64,000 nucleotides of DNA from Streptomyces sp. NBC_01335. GTDB lineage: Bacteria > Actinomycetota > Actinomycetes > Streptomycetales > Streptomycetaceae. Below are positions 18,610 through 32,833 of this stretch, piece after piece. Each line of letters starts with the position of its first letter. Position 1 is the first letter of the stretch. The stretch covers positions 2,604,001-2,668,000 of the forward strand of contig NZ_CP108370.1 of the NCBI RefSeq assembly GCF_035953295.1, given 5' to 3'. A model generated the notes under the pieces. That model did no database searches and was not told where the DNA came from. It saw only the letters and a list, made by a program, of their open reading frames with translations. The translations under genes were made by a program, and so were the position numbers.

Positions 18610-21192
18610 GTGCCCGGTGAGAACCTGTCCCGCGAAGAGGCCCGCGAGCGGGCGGAGCTGCTGACCGTCGACGGATACGAGATCGCGCTCGATCTGCGGT
18701 CCGCCGTCGGCGGGGCCGAGGAGGAGGGCGCCCCGCGCACCTTCCGGTCCGTGACCACCATCCGCTTCCGCTCGGCCCGTGCGGGTGCCTCCACCTTCGC
18801 CGACCTGATCGCCCCGGGCGTGGACGCGGTGACCCTGAACGGCACCGCGCTCGACCCGGCGGCCGTCTTCGACGGGTCCCGCCTGGCTCTGGACGGCCTG
18901 GCCGAGGGCGAGAACGTCCTGGTGGTCGACGCGCGGTGCGCGTACAGCCGGACCGGCGAGGGGATGCACCGGTTCGTCGACCCGGAGGACGGCGAGGTCT
19001 ACCTCTACACCCAGTACGAGCCGGCCGACGCCCGCCGGGTCTTCGCCAACTTCGAGCAGCCCGACCTCAAGGCGCCGTACCGCTTCGAGGTGGCGGCCCC
19101 CGAGGGCTGGCGGGTCTGGAGCAACGGCGCCGAGGAGTCCCACGAGGACGGGGTGTGGCGGTTCGCCGAGACGAAGCCGATCTCGACGTACATCACCGCC
19201 GTGGTCGCGGGGCCGTACCACTACGTGACCGACCACTACTCCCGTACCTTCGAGGACGGCAGCACGCTGGAGATCCCGCTCGGCGCGATGTGCCGCAAGG
19301 GTCTCGCCCGCCACTTCGACGCGGACGACGTCTTCCTCATCACCAAGCAGGGCCTGGACTTCTTCCACGACCACTTCGACTACCCGTACCCGTTCGGGAA
19401 GTACGACCAGGCGTTCGTGCCGGAGTACAACCTCGGCGCGATGGAGAACCCGGGCCTGGTCACCTTCCGCGAGGAGTACATCTACCGCGGCAAGGTCACC
19501 ACGGCGTCCTACGAGCGCCGGGCCAACGTCATCCTGCACGAGATGGCGCACATGTGGTTCGGCGACCTCGTCACCATGAGCTGGTGGGACGACCTGTGGC
19601 TGAAGGAGTCCTTCGCGGACTTCATGGGCTCCTTCTCGATGGTCGAGGCGACCCGCTTCACCAACGGCTGGATCACCTTCGCCAACAACCGCAAGGCGTG
19701 GGCCTACCGGGCCGACCAGCTGCCCTCCACCCACCCGGTCACGGCCGACATCCGCGACCTGGAGGACGCCAAGCTGAACTTCGACGGCATCACGTACGCC
19801 AAGGGCGCCTCGGTCCTGAAACAGCTGGTGGCGTACGTCGGGCGGGACGCGTTCCTCGAAGGCGCCCGGCGCTACTTCAAGCAGCACGCCTACGGCAACA
19901 CCCGCCTCGGCGACCTGCTGTCGGTGCTCGCCGACACCTCCGGCCGCGACATGACGGCCTGGTCCCGCGCCTGGCTCCAGACGGCGGGCGTCAACAGCCT
20001 CACCCCGGTGGTGGAGTACGACTCCGAGGGCCGGATCGCCGAGCTCGCCGTGGTCCAGGAGGCCGCCGCCTCCCACCCGGAACTGCGCCCGCACCGGATC
20101 GCGGTGGGCCTGTACCGGCACGACGGGAGCGGCGCGCTGGCGCGCTACGCCCGCGTCGAGACGGACGTGGCCGGGGCGCGGACGGTCATCGCCGAGCTGG
20201 CCGGGGCCGAGAAGCCCGAGCTGGTCCTCGTCAACGACGACGACCTGACGTACTGCAAGGTCCGCTTCGACGAGCAGTCGCTCGCCACCCTGCGCGACCA
20301 CCTCGGTGCGGTCACCGACCCGCTGGCCCGCGCCCTCTGCTGGTCGGCGCTGTGGAACATGACCCGCGACGGGCTGATGCCGGCCCGGGACTTCATCGCC
20401 CTGGTCCTCGCCTTCGCCGGGCGCGAGTCGGACATCGGCGTGCTCCAGATGCTGCACAACTGGGCCCAGTCCGCGCTCACCCACTACGCGGCCCCGGCCT
20501 GGCGCGAGGAGGGCGGCCGGCTGCTGGCCGAGGGGGCGCTGCGCGAGCTGCGGCTCGCCGTGCCGGGCGGCCAGGACCAGCTGACCTGGGCCCGGTTCTT
20601 CGCCTCGACGGCTTCCTCGGACGAGGACTTCCGCCTGCTGGGCGAGCTGCTCGACGGCTCCGCCACGATCGACGGACTCGACGTCGACCAGGAGCTGCGC
20701 TGGGCGTTCCTCTTCCCGCTGGCCGCGCACGGCGTGGCCGACGAGGGGGCGATCGACGCCGAACTGGCCCGCGACGACACGGCGTCGGGCAAGCGCCACC
20801 AGGTGCGCTGCCTGGCGGCGCGCCCCTCGGCGGCGGTCAAGGACCAGGCGTGGGCGGCGGTCGTGGAGTCCGACCGGCTCTCCAACGCCCTGGTGGAGGC
20901 GACCATCGGCGGGTTCGTCCGGCCCTCGCAGCGCGCACTCCTCGCGCCGTACGCCGGGAAGTACTTCGCGGCGATCGAGCGGGTCTGGAAGGAGCGCTCC
21001 ATCCAGATCGGGATGCACGTGGTCTCGGGCCTGTTCCCGGGGCTCCAGGACGACCCGGCGACCCTGGAGGCCACCGACGCCTGGCTGAAGGAGCACGAGG
21101 ACGCCGCGCCCGCGCTGCGCCGCCTGGTGCTGGAGGCCCGGGACGACCTGGCGCGCGCGCTGCGCGGTCAGGAGTACGACGCGGCGGTCTGA
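18610..21192 (+). CDS. pepN: Aminopeptidase N, M1 family (paralogue 1)
   Basis: A zinc exopeptidase that removes N-terminal residues from cytosolic peptides. The GTG at 18610 follows AAGGAG with 5-nt spacing, and the encoded start (PGENLSREEARERAELL) aligns with that of the second PepN at 27599. The 860-aa protein has the exopeptidase motif GAMEN at 276-280. The zinc site is His310-Glu311-x-x-His314 with Glu333 (HEMAHMWFGDL...LKE), spaced exactly as in M1 enzymes. The C-terminal half is the helical ERAP1-like domain. Compared with paralogue 2, the N-terminal domain has a small Glu-rich insertion (GGAEEEGAPRT) and Ser/Asp changes after the zinc motif. S. coelicolor PepN is SCO2643; I cannot say which copy is its orthologue. 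Confidence 0.96.
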   Translation: MPGENLSREEARERAELLTVDGYEIALDLRSAVGGAEEEGAPRTFRSVTTIRFRSARAGASTFADLIAPGVDAVTLNGTALDPAAVFDGSRLALDGLAEGENVLVVDARCAYSRTGEGMHRFVDPEDGEVYLYTQYEPADARRVFANFEQPDLKAPYRFEVAAPEGWRVWSNGAEESHEDGVWRFAETKPISTYITAVVAGPYHYVTDHYSRTFEDGSTLEIPLGAMCRKGLARHFDADDVFLITKQGLDFFHDHFDYPYPFGKYDQAFVPEYNLGAMENPGLVTFREEYIYRGKVTTASYERRANVILHEMAHMWFGDLVTMSWWDDLWLKESFADFMGSFSMVEATRFTNGWITFANNRKAWAYRADQLPSTHPVTADIRDLEDAKLNFDGITYAKGASVLKQLVAYVGRDAFLEGARRYFKQHAYGNTRLGDLLSVLADTSGRDMTAWSRAWLQTAGVNSLTPVVEYDSEGRIAELAVVQEAAASHPELRPHRIAVGLYRHDGSGALARYARVETDVAGARTVIAELAGAEKPELVLVNDDDLTYCKVRFDEQSLATLRDHLGAVTDPLARALCWSALWNMTRDGLMPARDFIALVLAFAGRESDIGVLQMLHNWAQSALTHYAAPAWREEGGRLLAEGALRELRLAVPGGQDQLTWARFFASTASSDEDFRLLGELLDGSATIDGLDVDQELRWAFLFPLAAHGVADEGAIDAELARDDTASGKRHQVRCLAARPSAAVKDQAWAAVVESDRLSNALVEATIGGFVRPSQRALLAPYAGKYFAAIERVWKERSIQIGMHVVSGLFPGLQDDPATLEATDAWLKEHEDAAPALRRLVLEARDDLARALRGQEYDAAV

Positions 21193-21199
21193 CCCCCTC

Positions 21200-21223
21200 G
21201 GGGGTTGCCCCCGGGCAACCCCC
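21200..21223 (+). terminator. Hairpin terminator after pepN paralogue 1
   Basis: A 10-bp perfect stem (gggggttgcc with ggcaaccccc) and a 4-nt loop lie 7 bp past the stop codon. Confidence 0.75.
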
Positions 21224-21339
21224 GCACGGCGGGCCATTTCGATCATCGGTCCGTACGCAGGGGGGCCGGGCTGTCCTGGTATGGCGACGGGCCTGTAACA
21301 GGGGTTAGCGGCCGCTCCGTCGGCGGAAGGCCCCTGTGC

Positions 21340-22584
21340 ATGAACCACGACACCTCCCTGTCCTCCCCCCGCGCCCTCCCCCGCACACCCGGGTCGGACC
21401 TCCGGGTGGTCACCGGCGCACAGCTGCGGCGGCGGGGCCTGACCGCCGCCCAGATCTCCGGGCGCTGCACGCCCCGGGGCCCGTGGCAGCAACTGCTGCC
21501 CGGTGTCTACCTGCTGCACACGGGCCCGGCCGACGGGCGGGAGCGGCTGCGCGCGGCGCTGCTGTACGCGGGCCGCCCCGCCACCGGGCGCCGCGGCACG
21601 AGCCCCGCGGCCGGTACTGGCCCCGCGGCCGGTACGGACCTCATCGCCGGTACGGGCGCCGCCGCCGGGGACGCCGTCGTCACCGGGGTGGCGGCGCTGG
21701 CGCTGCACGGCTTCGCCGCGGCCCCGCCCGTACCGGCGCTCACCCGGGTCGACGTCCTCGTGCCGCGCACCAGGCGGCTGCGGGCGGCGGGCTTCGTCCG
21801 GGTGGTGCGCGCGGCCCTCCCCCGGGAGCGGGTGACGGTCGGCGGGATTCCGGTGGTGGCCGCGGAGCGGGCCGTCGCCGACGTGGTGGCCGGGCTCGAC
21901 GAGCCGGTCGCGGTACGCCTGCTGCTGACCGAGGCGGTCCGCGACGGCCACTGCGAACCCGGCCCGCTCGTCGCCGAGTTGAGCGCGGCGAAGCTGCTGG
22001 CCCGGCCCGCGGTGACCCGCGCGGTGGAGCTGCTGCTCGCGGAGGGCAGGAGCATCGCCGAGGAGCGGCTGTACGCGATGGTGCGGCTGCACCGGCTGCC
22101 CGAGCCGGTGTGGAACGTGGACCTGCGGCTGCCCGGCGGCCCGCACCTGGGCAGCGTGGACGCCTACTGGCCCGAGGAGGCGGTGGCGGTGGAGCTGGAC
22201 ACCGCCCGCGCGCCCCGGTACGCCACCGCGCCCCGGCCCGCACCGCGCGGGACGCGCGACCGGACGGAACACGAGCACGGCCGGACGGAACACGAGCGGG
22301 GCCGGACGGAACGCGAGCGCGGCCCGGCGGAACGCGAGCGCGGCCCGGCGGAACGCGAGCGCGACCGGACGGAACACGAGCACGGCGGGACGGAGCGCGC
22401 GGCGGGGCCGGCGGCGCACGCGGTGCGGCGGGAGCACTTGGAGCGGCTCGGGGTCACGGTGGTGCGGCTCCCGGCGGAGCGGCTGCGCGAGGCGATGGAG
22501 GAGCAGGCGGACGTGGTGCGGACGGCGCTGGGCGCGGCGCGGGACCGGGAACCCGCCGCGTACGTGGTGGCGTTGCCCCGCTGA
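21340..22584 (+). CDS. AbiEi-like / DUF559-type protein with an internal heptapeptide repeat
   Basis: A 414-aa protein resembling actinobacterial proteins annotated as type IV toxin-antitoxin AbiEi domain or DUF559. The N-terminal winged-helix-like part reads VTGAQLRRRGLTAAQISGRC, then PRGPWQQLLPGVYLLHTG. The middle (VTGVAALALHGFAAAPPVPA, VDVLVPRTRRLRAAGFVRVV) is the typical AbiEi core. The C-terminus begins the Vsr-like nuclease fold (LGSVDAYWPEEAVAVELD). That fold is then split by seven 7-residue repeats of the type RTEHEHG, RTERERG or PAERERG before VRREHLERLGVTVVRLPAE. No cognate toxin gene is next to it. A GGAAGG site precedes the ATG. Whether the split nuclease-like domain is active is doubtful. 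Function unknown. Confidence 0.75.
   Translation: MNHDTSLSSPRALPRTPGSDLRVVTGAQLRRRGLTAAQISGRCTPRGPWQQLLPGVYLLHTGPADGRERLRAALLYAGRPATGRRGTSPAAGTGPAAGTDLIAGTGAAAGDAVVTGVAALALHGFAAAPPVPALTRVDVLVPRTRRLRAAGFVRVVRAALPRERVTVGGIPVVAAERAVADVVAGLDEPVAVRLLLTEAVRDGHCEPGPLVAELSAAKLLARPAVTRAVELLLAEGRSIAEERLYAMVRLHRLPEPVWNVDLRLPGGPHLGSVDAYWPEEAVAVELDTARAPRYATAPRPAPRGTRDRTEHEHGRTEHERGRTERERGPAERERGPAERERDRTEHEHGGTERAAGPAAHAVRREHLERLGVTVVRLPAERLREAMEEQADVVRTALGAARDREPAAYVVALPR
22261..22407. repeat. Seven in-frame 21-bp tandem repeats
   Basis: Seven head-to-tail 21-bp units start at 22261, 22282, 22303, 22324, 22345, 22366 and 22387, close to cggacggaacacgagcacgg. Each encodes seven charged residues. Copies 1 and 6 match exactly, which suggests recent slippage or conversion. 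Confidence 0.92.
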
Positions 22585-22803
22585 GCGGAGGGGGAACCGG
22601 GGCGGGAGAGCCTCCTGAGGGCCCGCGATGGCATGGTCTGGCACCTTTTCTCCCCGGTGACGCAGGAGCAACGGTGGCGGATCTACGCCATGTCGTCTAA
22701 GCGCCTCCGTCAACTCTCCACAAAACCCTGTCGGATACGAAAGGGTGAGCGGTCATCCGGTACCGATTTCCGGACTCATTCTTTCCGAATAACAGGGATG
22801 CTG

Positions 22804-27448
<4,645 letters not shown>

Positions 27449-27598
27449 CCCGTCCGAGGGGTCGGTCACCGGTGACCACCGGTGGCCGCCCCCTCGCGCT
27501 TGGTTCCCCCGGCTCCGCTCCGCGCGAAAGCACGTAACGCCCCGCACCCCTGACGTGGAAGGATGACCCGAAACGTCACCATCGAAGGAGATGACCGG

Positions 27599-30175
27599 GT
27601 GCCTGGCACGAATCTGACCCGCGAAGAGGCACAGGAGCGGGCCCGCCTGCTGACCGTGGACTCCTACGAGGTCGAGCTCGACCTCTCCGGGGCGCAGGAA
27701 GGCGGGTCCTACCGGTCCGTCACCACCGTGCGCTTCGACTCCGCGGAGGCCGGTGCGGAGACCTTCATCGACCTCATCGCCCCCGCCGTGCACGACATCG
27801 TCCTCAACGGCACCGCGCTGGACGTCGCCGCCGTCTTCCGCGACGCGCGGATCGCCCTGCCGCACCTGCGCGAGGGCGCGAACGAGCTGAAGGTCGTCGC
27901 CGACTGCGCGTACACCAACACCGGCGAGGGCCTGCACCGGTTCGTCGACCCGGTGGACGAGCAGGCGTACCTCTACACCCAGTTCGAGGTGCCGGACGCG
28001 CGGCGGGTGTTCGCCAGCTTCGAGCAGCCCGACCTGAAGGCCACCTTCGCCTTCACCGTCAAGGCCCCCGCGGGCTGGACCGTGATCTCGAACTCCCCGA
28101 CGCCCGAGCCGGTGGACGACGTCTGGACCTTCGCGCCGACGCCCCGCATCTCGACGTACATCACCGCGCTGATCGCCGGCCCGTACCACTCGGTGCACAG
28201 CAGCTACGAGCGCGACGGCCGGACGGTGCCGCTCGGCATCTACTGCCGCCCCTCGCTCGCCGAGCACCTCGACGCGGACGACATCTTCGCCGTCACCCGG
28301 CAGGGCTTCGACTGGTTCCAGGAGAAGTTCGACTACGCGTACCCGTTCGCCAAGTACGACCAGCTCTTCGTGCCGGAGTTCAACGCGGGCGCGATGGAGA
28401 ACGCGGGCGCGGTCACCATCCGCGACCAGTACGTCTTCCGCTCCAAGGTCACCGACGCCGCGTACGAGGTCCGGGCCGAGACCATCCTCCACGAGCTGGC
28501 CCACATGTGGTTCGGCGACCTGGTCACCATGGAGTGGTGGAACGACCTCTGGCTGAACGAGTCGTTCGCCACCTTCACCTCGATCGCCTGCCAGGCCGGC
28601 GCCGAGGGCTCGCGGTGGCCGCACTCGTGGACCACGTTCGCCAACTCCATGAAGACCTGGGCGTACCGGCAGGACCAGCTGCCGTCCACCCACCCGATCA
28701 TGGCGGAGATCAACGACCTCGACGACGTCCTCGTCAACTTCGACGGGATCACGTACGCCAAGGGCGCCTCGGTCCTCAAGCAGCTCGTGGCGTACGTCGG
28801 CCAGGACGAGTTCTTCGCGGGCGTGCAGGCCTACTTCAAGGCGCACGCCTTCGGCAACACCCGTCTGTCCGACCTGCTGGGAGCACTGGAGAAGACCTCC
28901 GGCCGCGACCTGAAGACCTGGTCGAAGTCGTGGCTGGAAACGGCCGGTATCAACATCCTGCGCCCGTCGATCGAGACGGACGCAGAGGGCCGCATCACCT
29001 CCCTCGCCGTGCTCCAGGAGGCCCCGGCGCTGCCGGCCGGCGCCAAGGGCGAGCCGACGCTGCGCCCGCACCGCATCGCGATCGGCTTCTACGACCTCGG
29101 CGCCGACGGCAAGCTGGTCCGCGGCGAGCGGATCGAGCTGGACGTGGACGGCGAGCGCACCGAGGTGGAGCTGCCCGAGGGCACGAAGCGCCCGGCCGTC
29201 GTCCTGCTCAACGACGACGACCTCTCCTACGCGAAGGTCCGGCTCGACGAGGAGTCGCTGCGGTTCGTCACCGAGCACCTGGGCGACTTCGCCGAGTCGC
29301 TGCCGCGTGCGCTGTGCTGGGCCTCGGCCTGGGACATGACCCGCGACGGCGAGCTGGCGACCCGCGACTACCTCGCGCTGGTGCTGGCCGGCATCGGCAA
29401 GGAGTCGGACATCGGCGTGGTGCAGTCGCTGCACCGTCAGCTGAAGCTGGCGCTCGACCAGTACGCGGCGCCTGAGTCCCGCGAGGCGCTGCTGACCCGC
29501 TGGACGGACGCCACTCTGGCGCACCTGAACGCGGCCGAGGCCGGCAGCGACCACCAGCTGGCCTGGGCCCGCGCCTTCGCGGCGACGGCCCGTACCCCGC
29601 AGCAGCTGGACCTGCTCCAGGGGCTGCTGGACGGCACCAAGGCGGTCGAGGGCCTGGCCGTCGACACCGAGCTGCGCTGGGCGTTCGTGCAGCGGCTCGC
29701 CGCGACCGGTCTGCTCGACGAGGAGGAGATCGCCGCCGAGTACGAGCGTGACCGGACCGCGGCGGGCGAGCGGCACGCGGCCGAGGCCCGCGCCGCGCGT
29801 CCCTCCGAGGAGGCCAAGGCGGAGGCCTGGGCTCTGGTCGTGGAGTCCGACAAGCTGCCGAACGCCGTCCAGGAGGCCGTCATCGGCGGCTTCGTCCAGA
29901 CCGAGCAGCGCGAGCTGCTGGCGCCGTACGCGGAGAAGTACTTCGCGGCGGTCAAGGAGGTCTGGGACAGCCGCAGCCACGAGATGGCCCAGCAGGTCGC
30001 GATCGGCCTCTACCCGGCGATCCAGGTCTCCCAGGAGACGCTGGACGCCACGGACGCGTGGCTGGCCTCGGCCGAGCCGAACGCGGCGCTGCGCCGGCTG
30101 ATGTCGGAGTCCCGCGCGGGCGTCGAGCGCGCGTTGCGCGCCCAGGCCGCGGACGCCGCCGCCGCGACCGCGTAA
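27599..30175 (+). CDS. pepN: Aminopeptidase N, M1 family (paralogue 2)
   Basis: An 858-aa zinc aminopeptidase with the same architecture as the product at 18610. The GTG start at 27599 follows GAAGGAG and encodes PGTNLTREEAQERARLLTVD. The GAMEN motif is at 264-268. The zinc site is His298, His302 and Glu321 with Glu299 as base (HELAHMWFGDLVTMEWW). Its WWNDLWLNESFATF stretch is the canonical M1 form. Paralogue 1 instead has WWDDLWLKESFADF, so this copy is closer to the usual bacterial PepN. The C-terminus is helical with an Ala-rich tail. Two such genes within 9 kb point to an old duplication followed by divergence. Confidence 0.96.
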   Translation: MPGTNLTREEAQERARLLTVDSYEVELDLSGAQEGGSYRSVTTVRFDSAEAGAETFIDLIAPAVHDIVLNGTALDVAAVFRDARIALPHLREGANELKVVADCAYTNTGEGLHRFVDPVDEQAYLYTQFEVPDARRVFASFEQPDLKATFAFTVKAPAGWTVISNSPTPEPVDDVWTFAPTPRISTYITALIAGPYHSVHSSYERDGRTVPLGIYCRPSLAEHLDADDIFAVTRQGFDWFQEKFDYAYPFAKYDQLFVPEFNAGAMENAGAVTIRDQYVFRSKVTDAAYEVRAETILHELAHMWFGDLVTMEWWNDLWLNESFATFTSIACQAGAEGSRWPHSWTTFANSMKTWAYRQDQLPSTHPIMAEINDLDDVLVNFDGITYAKGASVLKQLVAYVGQDEFFAGVQAYFKAHAFGNTRLSDLLGALEKTSGRDLKTWSKSWLETAGINILRPSIETDAEGRITSLAVLQEAPALPAGAKGEPTLRPHRIAIGFYDLGADGKLVRGERIELDVDGERTEVELPEGTKRPAVVLLNDDDLSYAKVRLDEESLRFVTEHLGDFAESLPRALCWASAWDMTRDGELATRDYLALVLAGIGKESDIGVVQSLHRQLKLALDQYAAPESREALLTRWTDATLAHLNAAEAGSDHQLAWARAFAATARTPQQLDLLQGLLDGTKAVEGLAVDTELRWAFVQRLAATGLLDEEEIAAEYERDRTAAGERHAAEARAARPSEEAKAEAWALVVESDKLPNAVQEAVIGGFVQTEQRELLAPYAEKYFAAVKEVWDSRSHEMAQQVAIGLYPAIQVSQETLDATDAWLASAEPNAALRRLMSESRAGVERALRAQAADAAAATA

Positions 30176-30210
30176 CGGCGCGGCACGCGGGAGCGCGAAG
30201 CCGCGAGAGC

Positions 30211-30260
30211 CGCGAGGGCGCCCTCCCCGGGTGGTACGCACCGGGGAGGGCGCCCTCGCG
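30211..30260 (+). terminator. Long hairpin terminator after pepN paralogue 2
   Basis: A 20-bp perfect stem (30211-30230 with 30241-30260) and a 10-nt loop start 36 bp past the stop codon. Confidence 0.9.
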
Positions 30261-30370
30261 CGTGGCGGGCTCACGGCGTGGTCCGGGCACCCTCGCGGGT
30301 ACCTGTCGGTGGCCCGTGTCCGGTGCGTGGCGGACTCACGGCACGGTGGCGCGCCCGTATCCGGACATGC

Positions 30371-30408
30371 GTGTGCGCCGCGCGGTAACCCGTACCGGCG
30401 GCGCACAC
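30371..30408 (-). terminator. Hairpin terminator after the small exported protein gene
   Basis: A 10-bp perfect stem (gtgtgcgccg with cggcgcacac) lies 21 bp downstream of the leftward gene ending at 30429. Confidence 0.7.
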
Positions 30409-30428
30409 GGCTGGAGCGTGTGAGGCGG

Positions 30429-30662
30429 TTACGCCTTCTTCTTGGACTTGTCGAGCACCACGACCAGGCCCGCGATCACGGCGAACAGCGCGAGGGGCGC
30501 GAGGACGTACAGGCTGATGGTCTCGATGACCGACAGGCCGTGTTGACCCGGGTCGTCGCCGTCGTCGCGCGTCAGCGCGAGGGCGGGAGACGACATGAGC
30601 AGCATCATCAGCGTCGTACCGGCCGCAACGGCGCCGGCGCGCATAGCGTTCTTCTTGTCCAC
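30429..30662 (-). CDS. Small membrane or exported protein of unknown function
   Basis: A 77-aa product. It opens with a lysine-containing tail and a signal-like helix (MRAGAVAAGTTLMMLLMSSP, ending ALA-LTRDDGDD). A short acidic linker follows, then a second helix (TISLYVLAPLALFAVIAGLV) and a KSKKKA end. It therefore looks like a processed or two-pass protein with a short outer loop and a basic cytosolic tail. There is no LPxTG-type motif before the last helix. I used the GTG at 30662; an internal ATG at 30644 is possible. It lies 20 bp after malQ in the same orientation and may be cotranscribed. Function unknown. Confidence 0.72.
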   Translation of the reverse strand: MDKKNAMRAGAVAAGTTLMMLLMSSPALALTRDDGDDPGQHGLSVIETISLYVLAPLALFAVIAGLVVVLDKSKKKA

Positions 30663-30682
30663 GGTGCAAACGTAGCGAACGC

Positions 30683-32833
30683 CTAAGGACGCCGCGCGTC
30701 CGGGGGTGCCGTACGTGGGGTGCGGGGGGTCAGTTCGTCCATCAGGCGGTGGAGTCGGGGCGAGCCGGTGATCTGCTCCAACGTCAGGGGACGGCCCTCC
30801 CCGTCGGCGATCGGCAGGCGCCAGTTGGGGTACTGGTCCCAGGTCCCGGGGAGGTTCTGCGGGCGCCGGTCGCCCACGGTGTCCGGGAGCCAGATGCCGG
30901 TCAGCCGGGCGGGCGTGCGCAGCAGGAAGCGGTGCACGGCGCGTACGGCGGCCTCCTCGTCGCCCTCGCCCTCGGGCAGCAGCCCCAGCCGGGCGAGCCG
31001 GCCGAGCCATTCGGCGGTGTCGGCGGCGTCCTCGGCGAGCTCCTCCTCCAGGGTGCGGGTGAGCAGGCCGAGTTCGTGGCGGAGCCGTACGTGGTCGCCG
31101 GAGAGGCGGGCCGCGGTGGACGGCAGGTCGTGGGTGGTGGCGGTGGCCATGCAGTCCTGGCGCCATCGCTCCGGGTCCAGCGGGCGGCCGTCGCCCTCCC
31201 AGTCGCGTTCGAACCAGAGCACGGAGGTGCCGAGGACCCCGCGCCGGGCGAGCGCCTCGCGGACGCCGGGTTCGACCGTGCCGAGGTCCTCGCCCAGCAC
31301 GACGGCCCCGGCGCGGTGGGCCTCCAGGACGAGGACGGCGAGCATCGCCTCGCCGTCCAGGCTGACGTAGGTGCCCTCGGTGGGCGGCTTGCCCTCGGGG
31401 ACCCACCAGAGCCGGAAGAGGCCCATGACGTGGTCGACGCGGAGCGCTCCGGCGTGTGCGAGGAGGCCGCGCAGCAGGCGCCGGAAGGGGGCGTAGCCGG
31501 AGGCGGCGAGGGCGTCGGGCCGCCAGGGCGGCAGGCCCCAGTCCTGGCCCCGCGCGTTGAAGGCGTCCGGGGGCGCGCCGACGGACATGCGACGGGCGTA
31601 GTCGTCCTGGCCGGCCCAGGTGTCGGCCCCCGCCGGGTGCACGCCGACGGCGAGGTCGTGGATGACGCCGACCTCCATCCCGGCGTCCTCGGCGGCCCGC
31701 TGGGCCTCGGCGAGCTGGATGTCGGTCAGCCAGGCGAGCCGGCTGTGGAAGTCGACGCGGTCGAGGAGTCCGGTGCGGGCGCGGGCGGTCTCCCGGGAGC
31801 GGGGGTCGCGCAGCGGCTCGGGCCAGGTGTGCCAGTCGGGGCCGTGCACCTCGGCCAGCGCGCACCAGAGCGCGTGGTCCTCCAGGGCCTGGCCCCGGGC
31901 GGAGAGGAAGTCGCAGTACGCGGCCCGGCGGCCGGGGGTCAGCGGCACCTGGTGGACGAGCTCCAGGGCCTGCCGCTTCAGCTCCCAGACGGCGTCCCGG
32001 TCGATCAGCGCGCCCTTGTTGAGCACCGCCTCCGAGAGCGCGGCGGCGTCCTGGCGGAGGTCGTCGAGCACCGCACGGGCGCGTACCTGGCCGTACTCCG
32101 GGATCGACTCGACGTGCAGGTGGACGGGGTCGGGGAAGAGCCGCGAGGAGGGGCGGTACGGGGACGGGTCGGTGGGGCGTCCGGGGACGGCCGCGTGCAG
32201 CGGGTTGATCTGGACGAACCCGGCGCCGAGGGTGCGTCCGGCCCAGGCGGCGAGGTCGGCCAGGTCGCCGAGGTCGCCCATGCCCCAGGACCGGGCGGAG
32301 AGCAGCGAGTAGAGCTGGACGAGGAAGCCCTGGGCGCGGGCGGGGGGCTGCGGGGCGCGGGCGGGGGCGACGACGAGGGTGGCGGTGCCCTGCCGGTGGT
32401 CGAGGGTGCGCGCGGTCACCCGGTGCACGCCGAGGGGCGGGTCGGTCCACCAGACGGGGACGGCGGACGGCGGGGGCGCGTCCGGGACGTCGGCCTGCGC
32501 GCCGGTGACGCGCAGCCGGACCGGCTCGGGCCGCGCGGCGCCCGGTCCGGCCTCCGGGGCGACCGTCAGGGTCGTCCCGATCGGCAGCGTGGCGAGGGCG
32601 GGCGGCAGCGGCTCGCCCGCCCAGACCACCACGGTCGGCGGGAGCAGCCGGGAGCCCGCCCTCGATTCGGCGGCGGCGAGCGACCTCCGTACGCCTTCCG
32701 GGGTGGCGGCGTCCACGCCCAGTGCGGCGAGCACGGCGGTGACCGTGTCGTCGGGGACGGTCACCGTGACACCTGCGGACGGGGAGTAGGACGTGGCGAC
32801 GCCGTGCAGGGCGGCGAGCCGGGAGAGGCCCAT
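30683..32833 (-). CDS. malQ: 4-alpha-glucanotransferase (amylomaltase, GH77)
   Basis: MalQ transfers 1,4-glucan chains between maltodextrins in glycogen and maltose metabolism. The 716-aa product has the actinobacterial N-terminal extension (about 1-150, with beta strands such as VTVTVPDDTVTAVLAALGV). The GH77 barrel follows. The catalytic Asp lies in ALRVDHVMGLFRLWWVP, the acid Glu in VVLGEDLGTVEPGVREAL, and the third acidic residue in TTHDLPSTAARLSGDHVRL. The FVQINPLHAAVPG stretch and SWGMGDLGDLADL are typical. The ATG at 32833 directly follows a TGA at 32834-32836 of an upstream repetitive frame, with AGGAG 7 nt before the ATG. Confidence 0.96.
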   Translation of the reverse strand: MGLSRLAALHGVATSYSPSAGVTVTVPDDTVTAVLAALGVDAATPEGVRRSLAAAESRAGSRLLPPTVVVWAGEPLPPALATLPIGTTLTVAPEAGPGAARPEPVRLRVTGAQADVPDAPPPSAVPVWWTDPPLGVHRVTARTLDHRQGTATLVVAPARAPQPPARAQGFLVQLYSLLSARSWGMGDLGDLADLAAWAGRTLGAGFVQINPLHAAVPGRPTDPSPYRPSSRLFPDPVHLHVESIPEYGQVRARAVLDDLRQDAAALSEAVLNKGALIDRDAVWELKRQALELVHQVPLTPGRRAAYCDFLSARGQALEDHALWCALAEVHGPDWHTWPEPLRDPRSRETARARTGLLDRVDFHSRLAWLTDIQLAEAQRAAEDAGMEVGVIHDLAVGVHPAGADTWAGQDDYARRMSVGAPPDAFNARGQDWGLPPWRPDALAASGYAPFRRLLRGLLAHAGALRVDHVMGLFRLWWVPEGKPPTEGTYVSLDGEAMLAVLVLEAHRAGAVVLGEDLGTVEPGVREALARRGVLGTSVLWFERDWEGDGRPLDPERWRQDCMATATTHDLPSTAARLSGDHVRLRHELGLLTRTLEEELAEDAADTAEWLGRLARLGLLPEGEGDEEAAVRAVHRFLLRTPARLTGIWLPDTVGDRRPQNLPGTWDQYPNWRLPIADGEGRPLTLEQITGSPRLHRLMDELTPRTPRTAPPDARRP

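Noticed and set aside
22261..22407. CRISPR-like array
   Set aside because: The units are contiguous 21-bp tandem repeats with no spacers, lie within a gene in frame and have no cas genes nearby.
18574..22713. A 1,379-codon - strand open frame opposite pepN and the AbiEi-like gene
   Set aside because: It runs through two clearly coding + strand genes with catalytic motifs. Its product is low-complexity (AFRRAALAFRP repeats) and mirrors the other strand.
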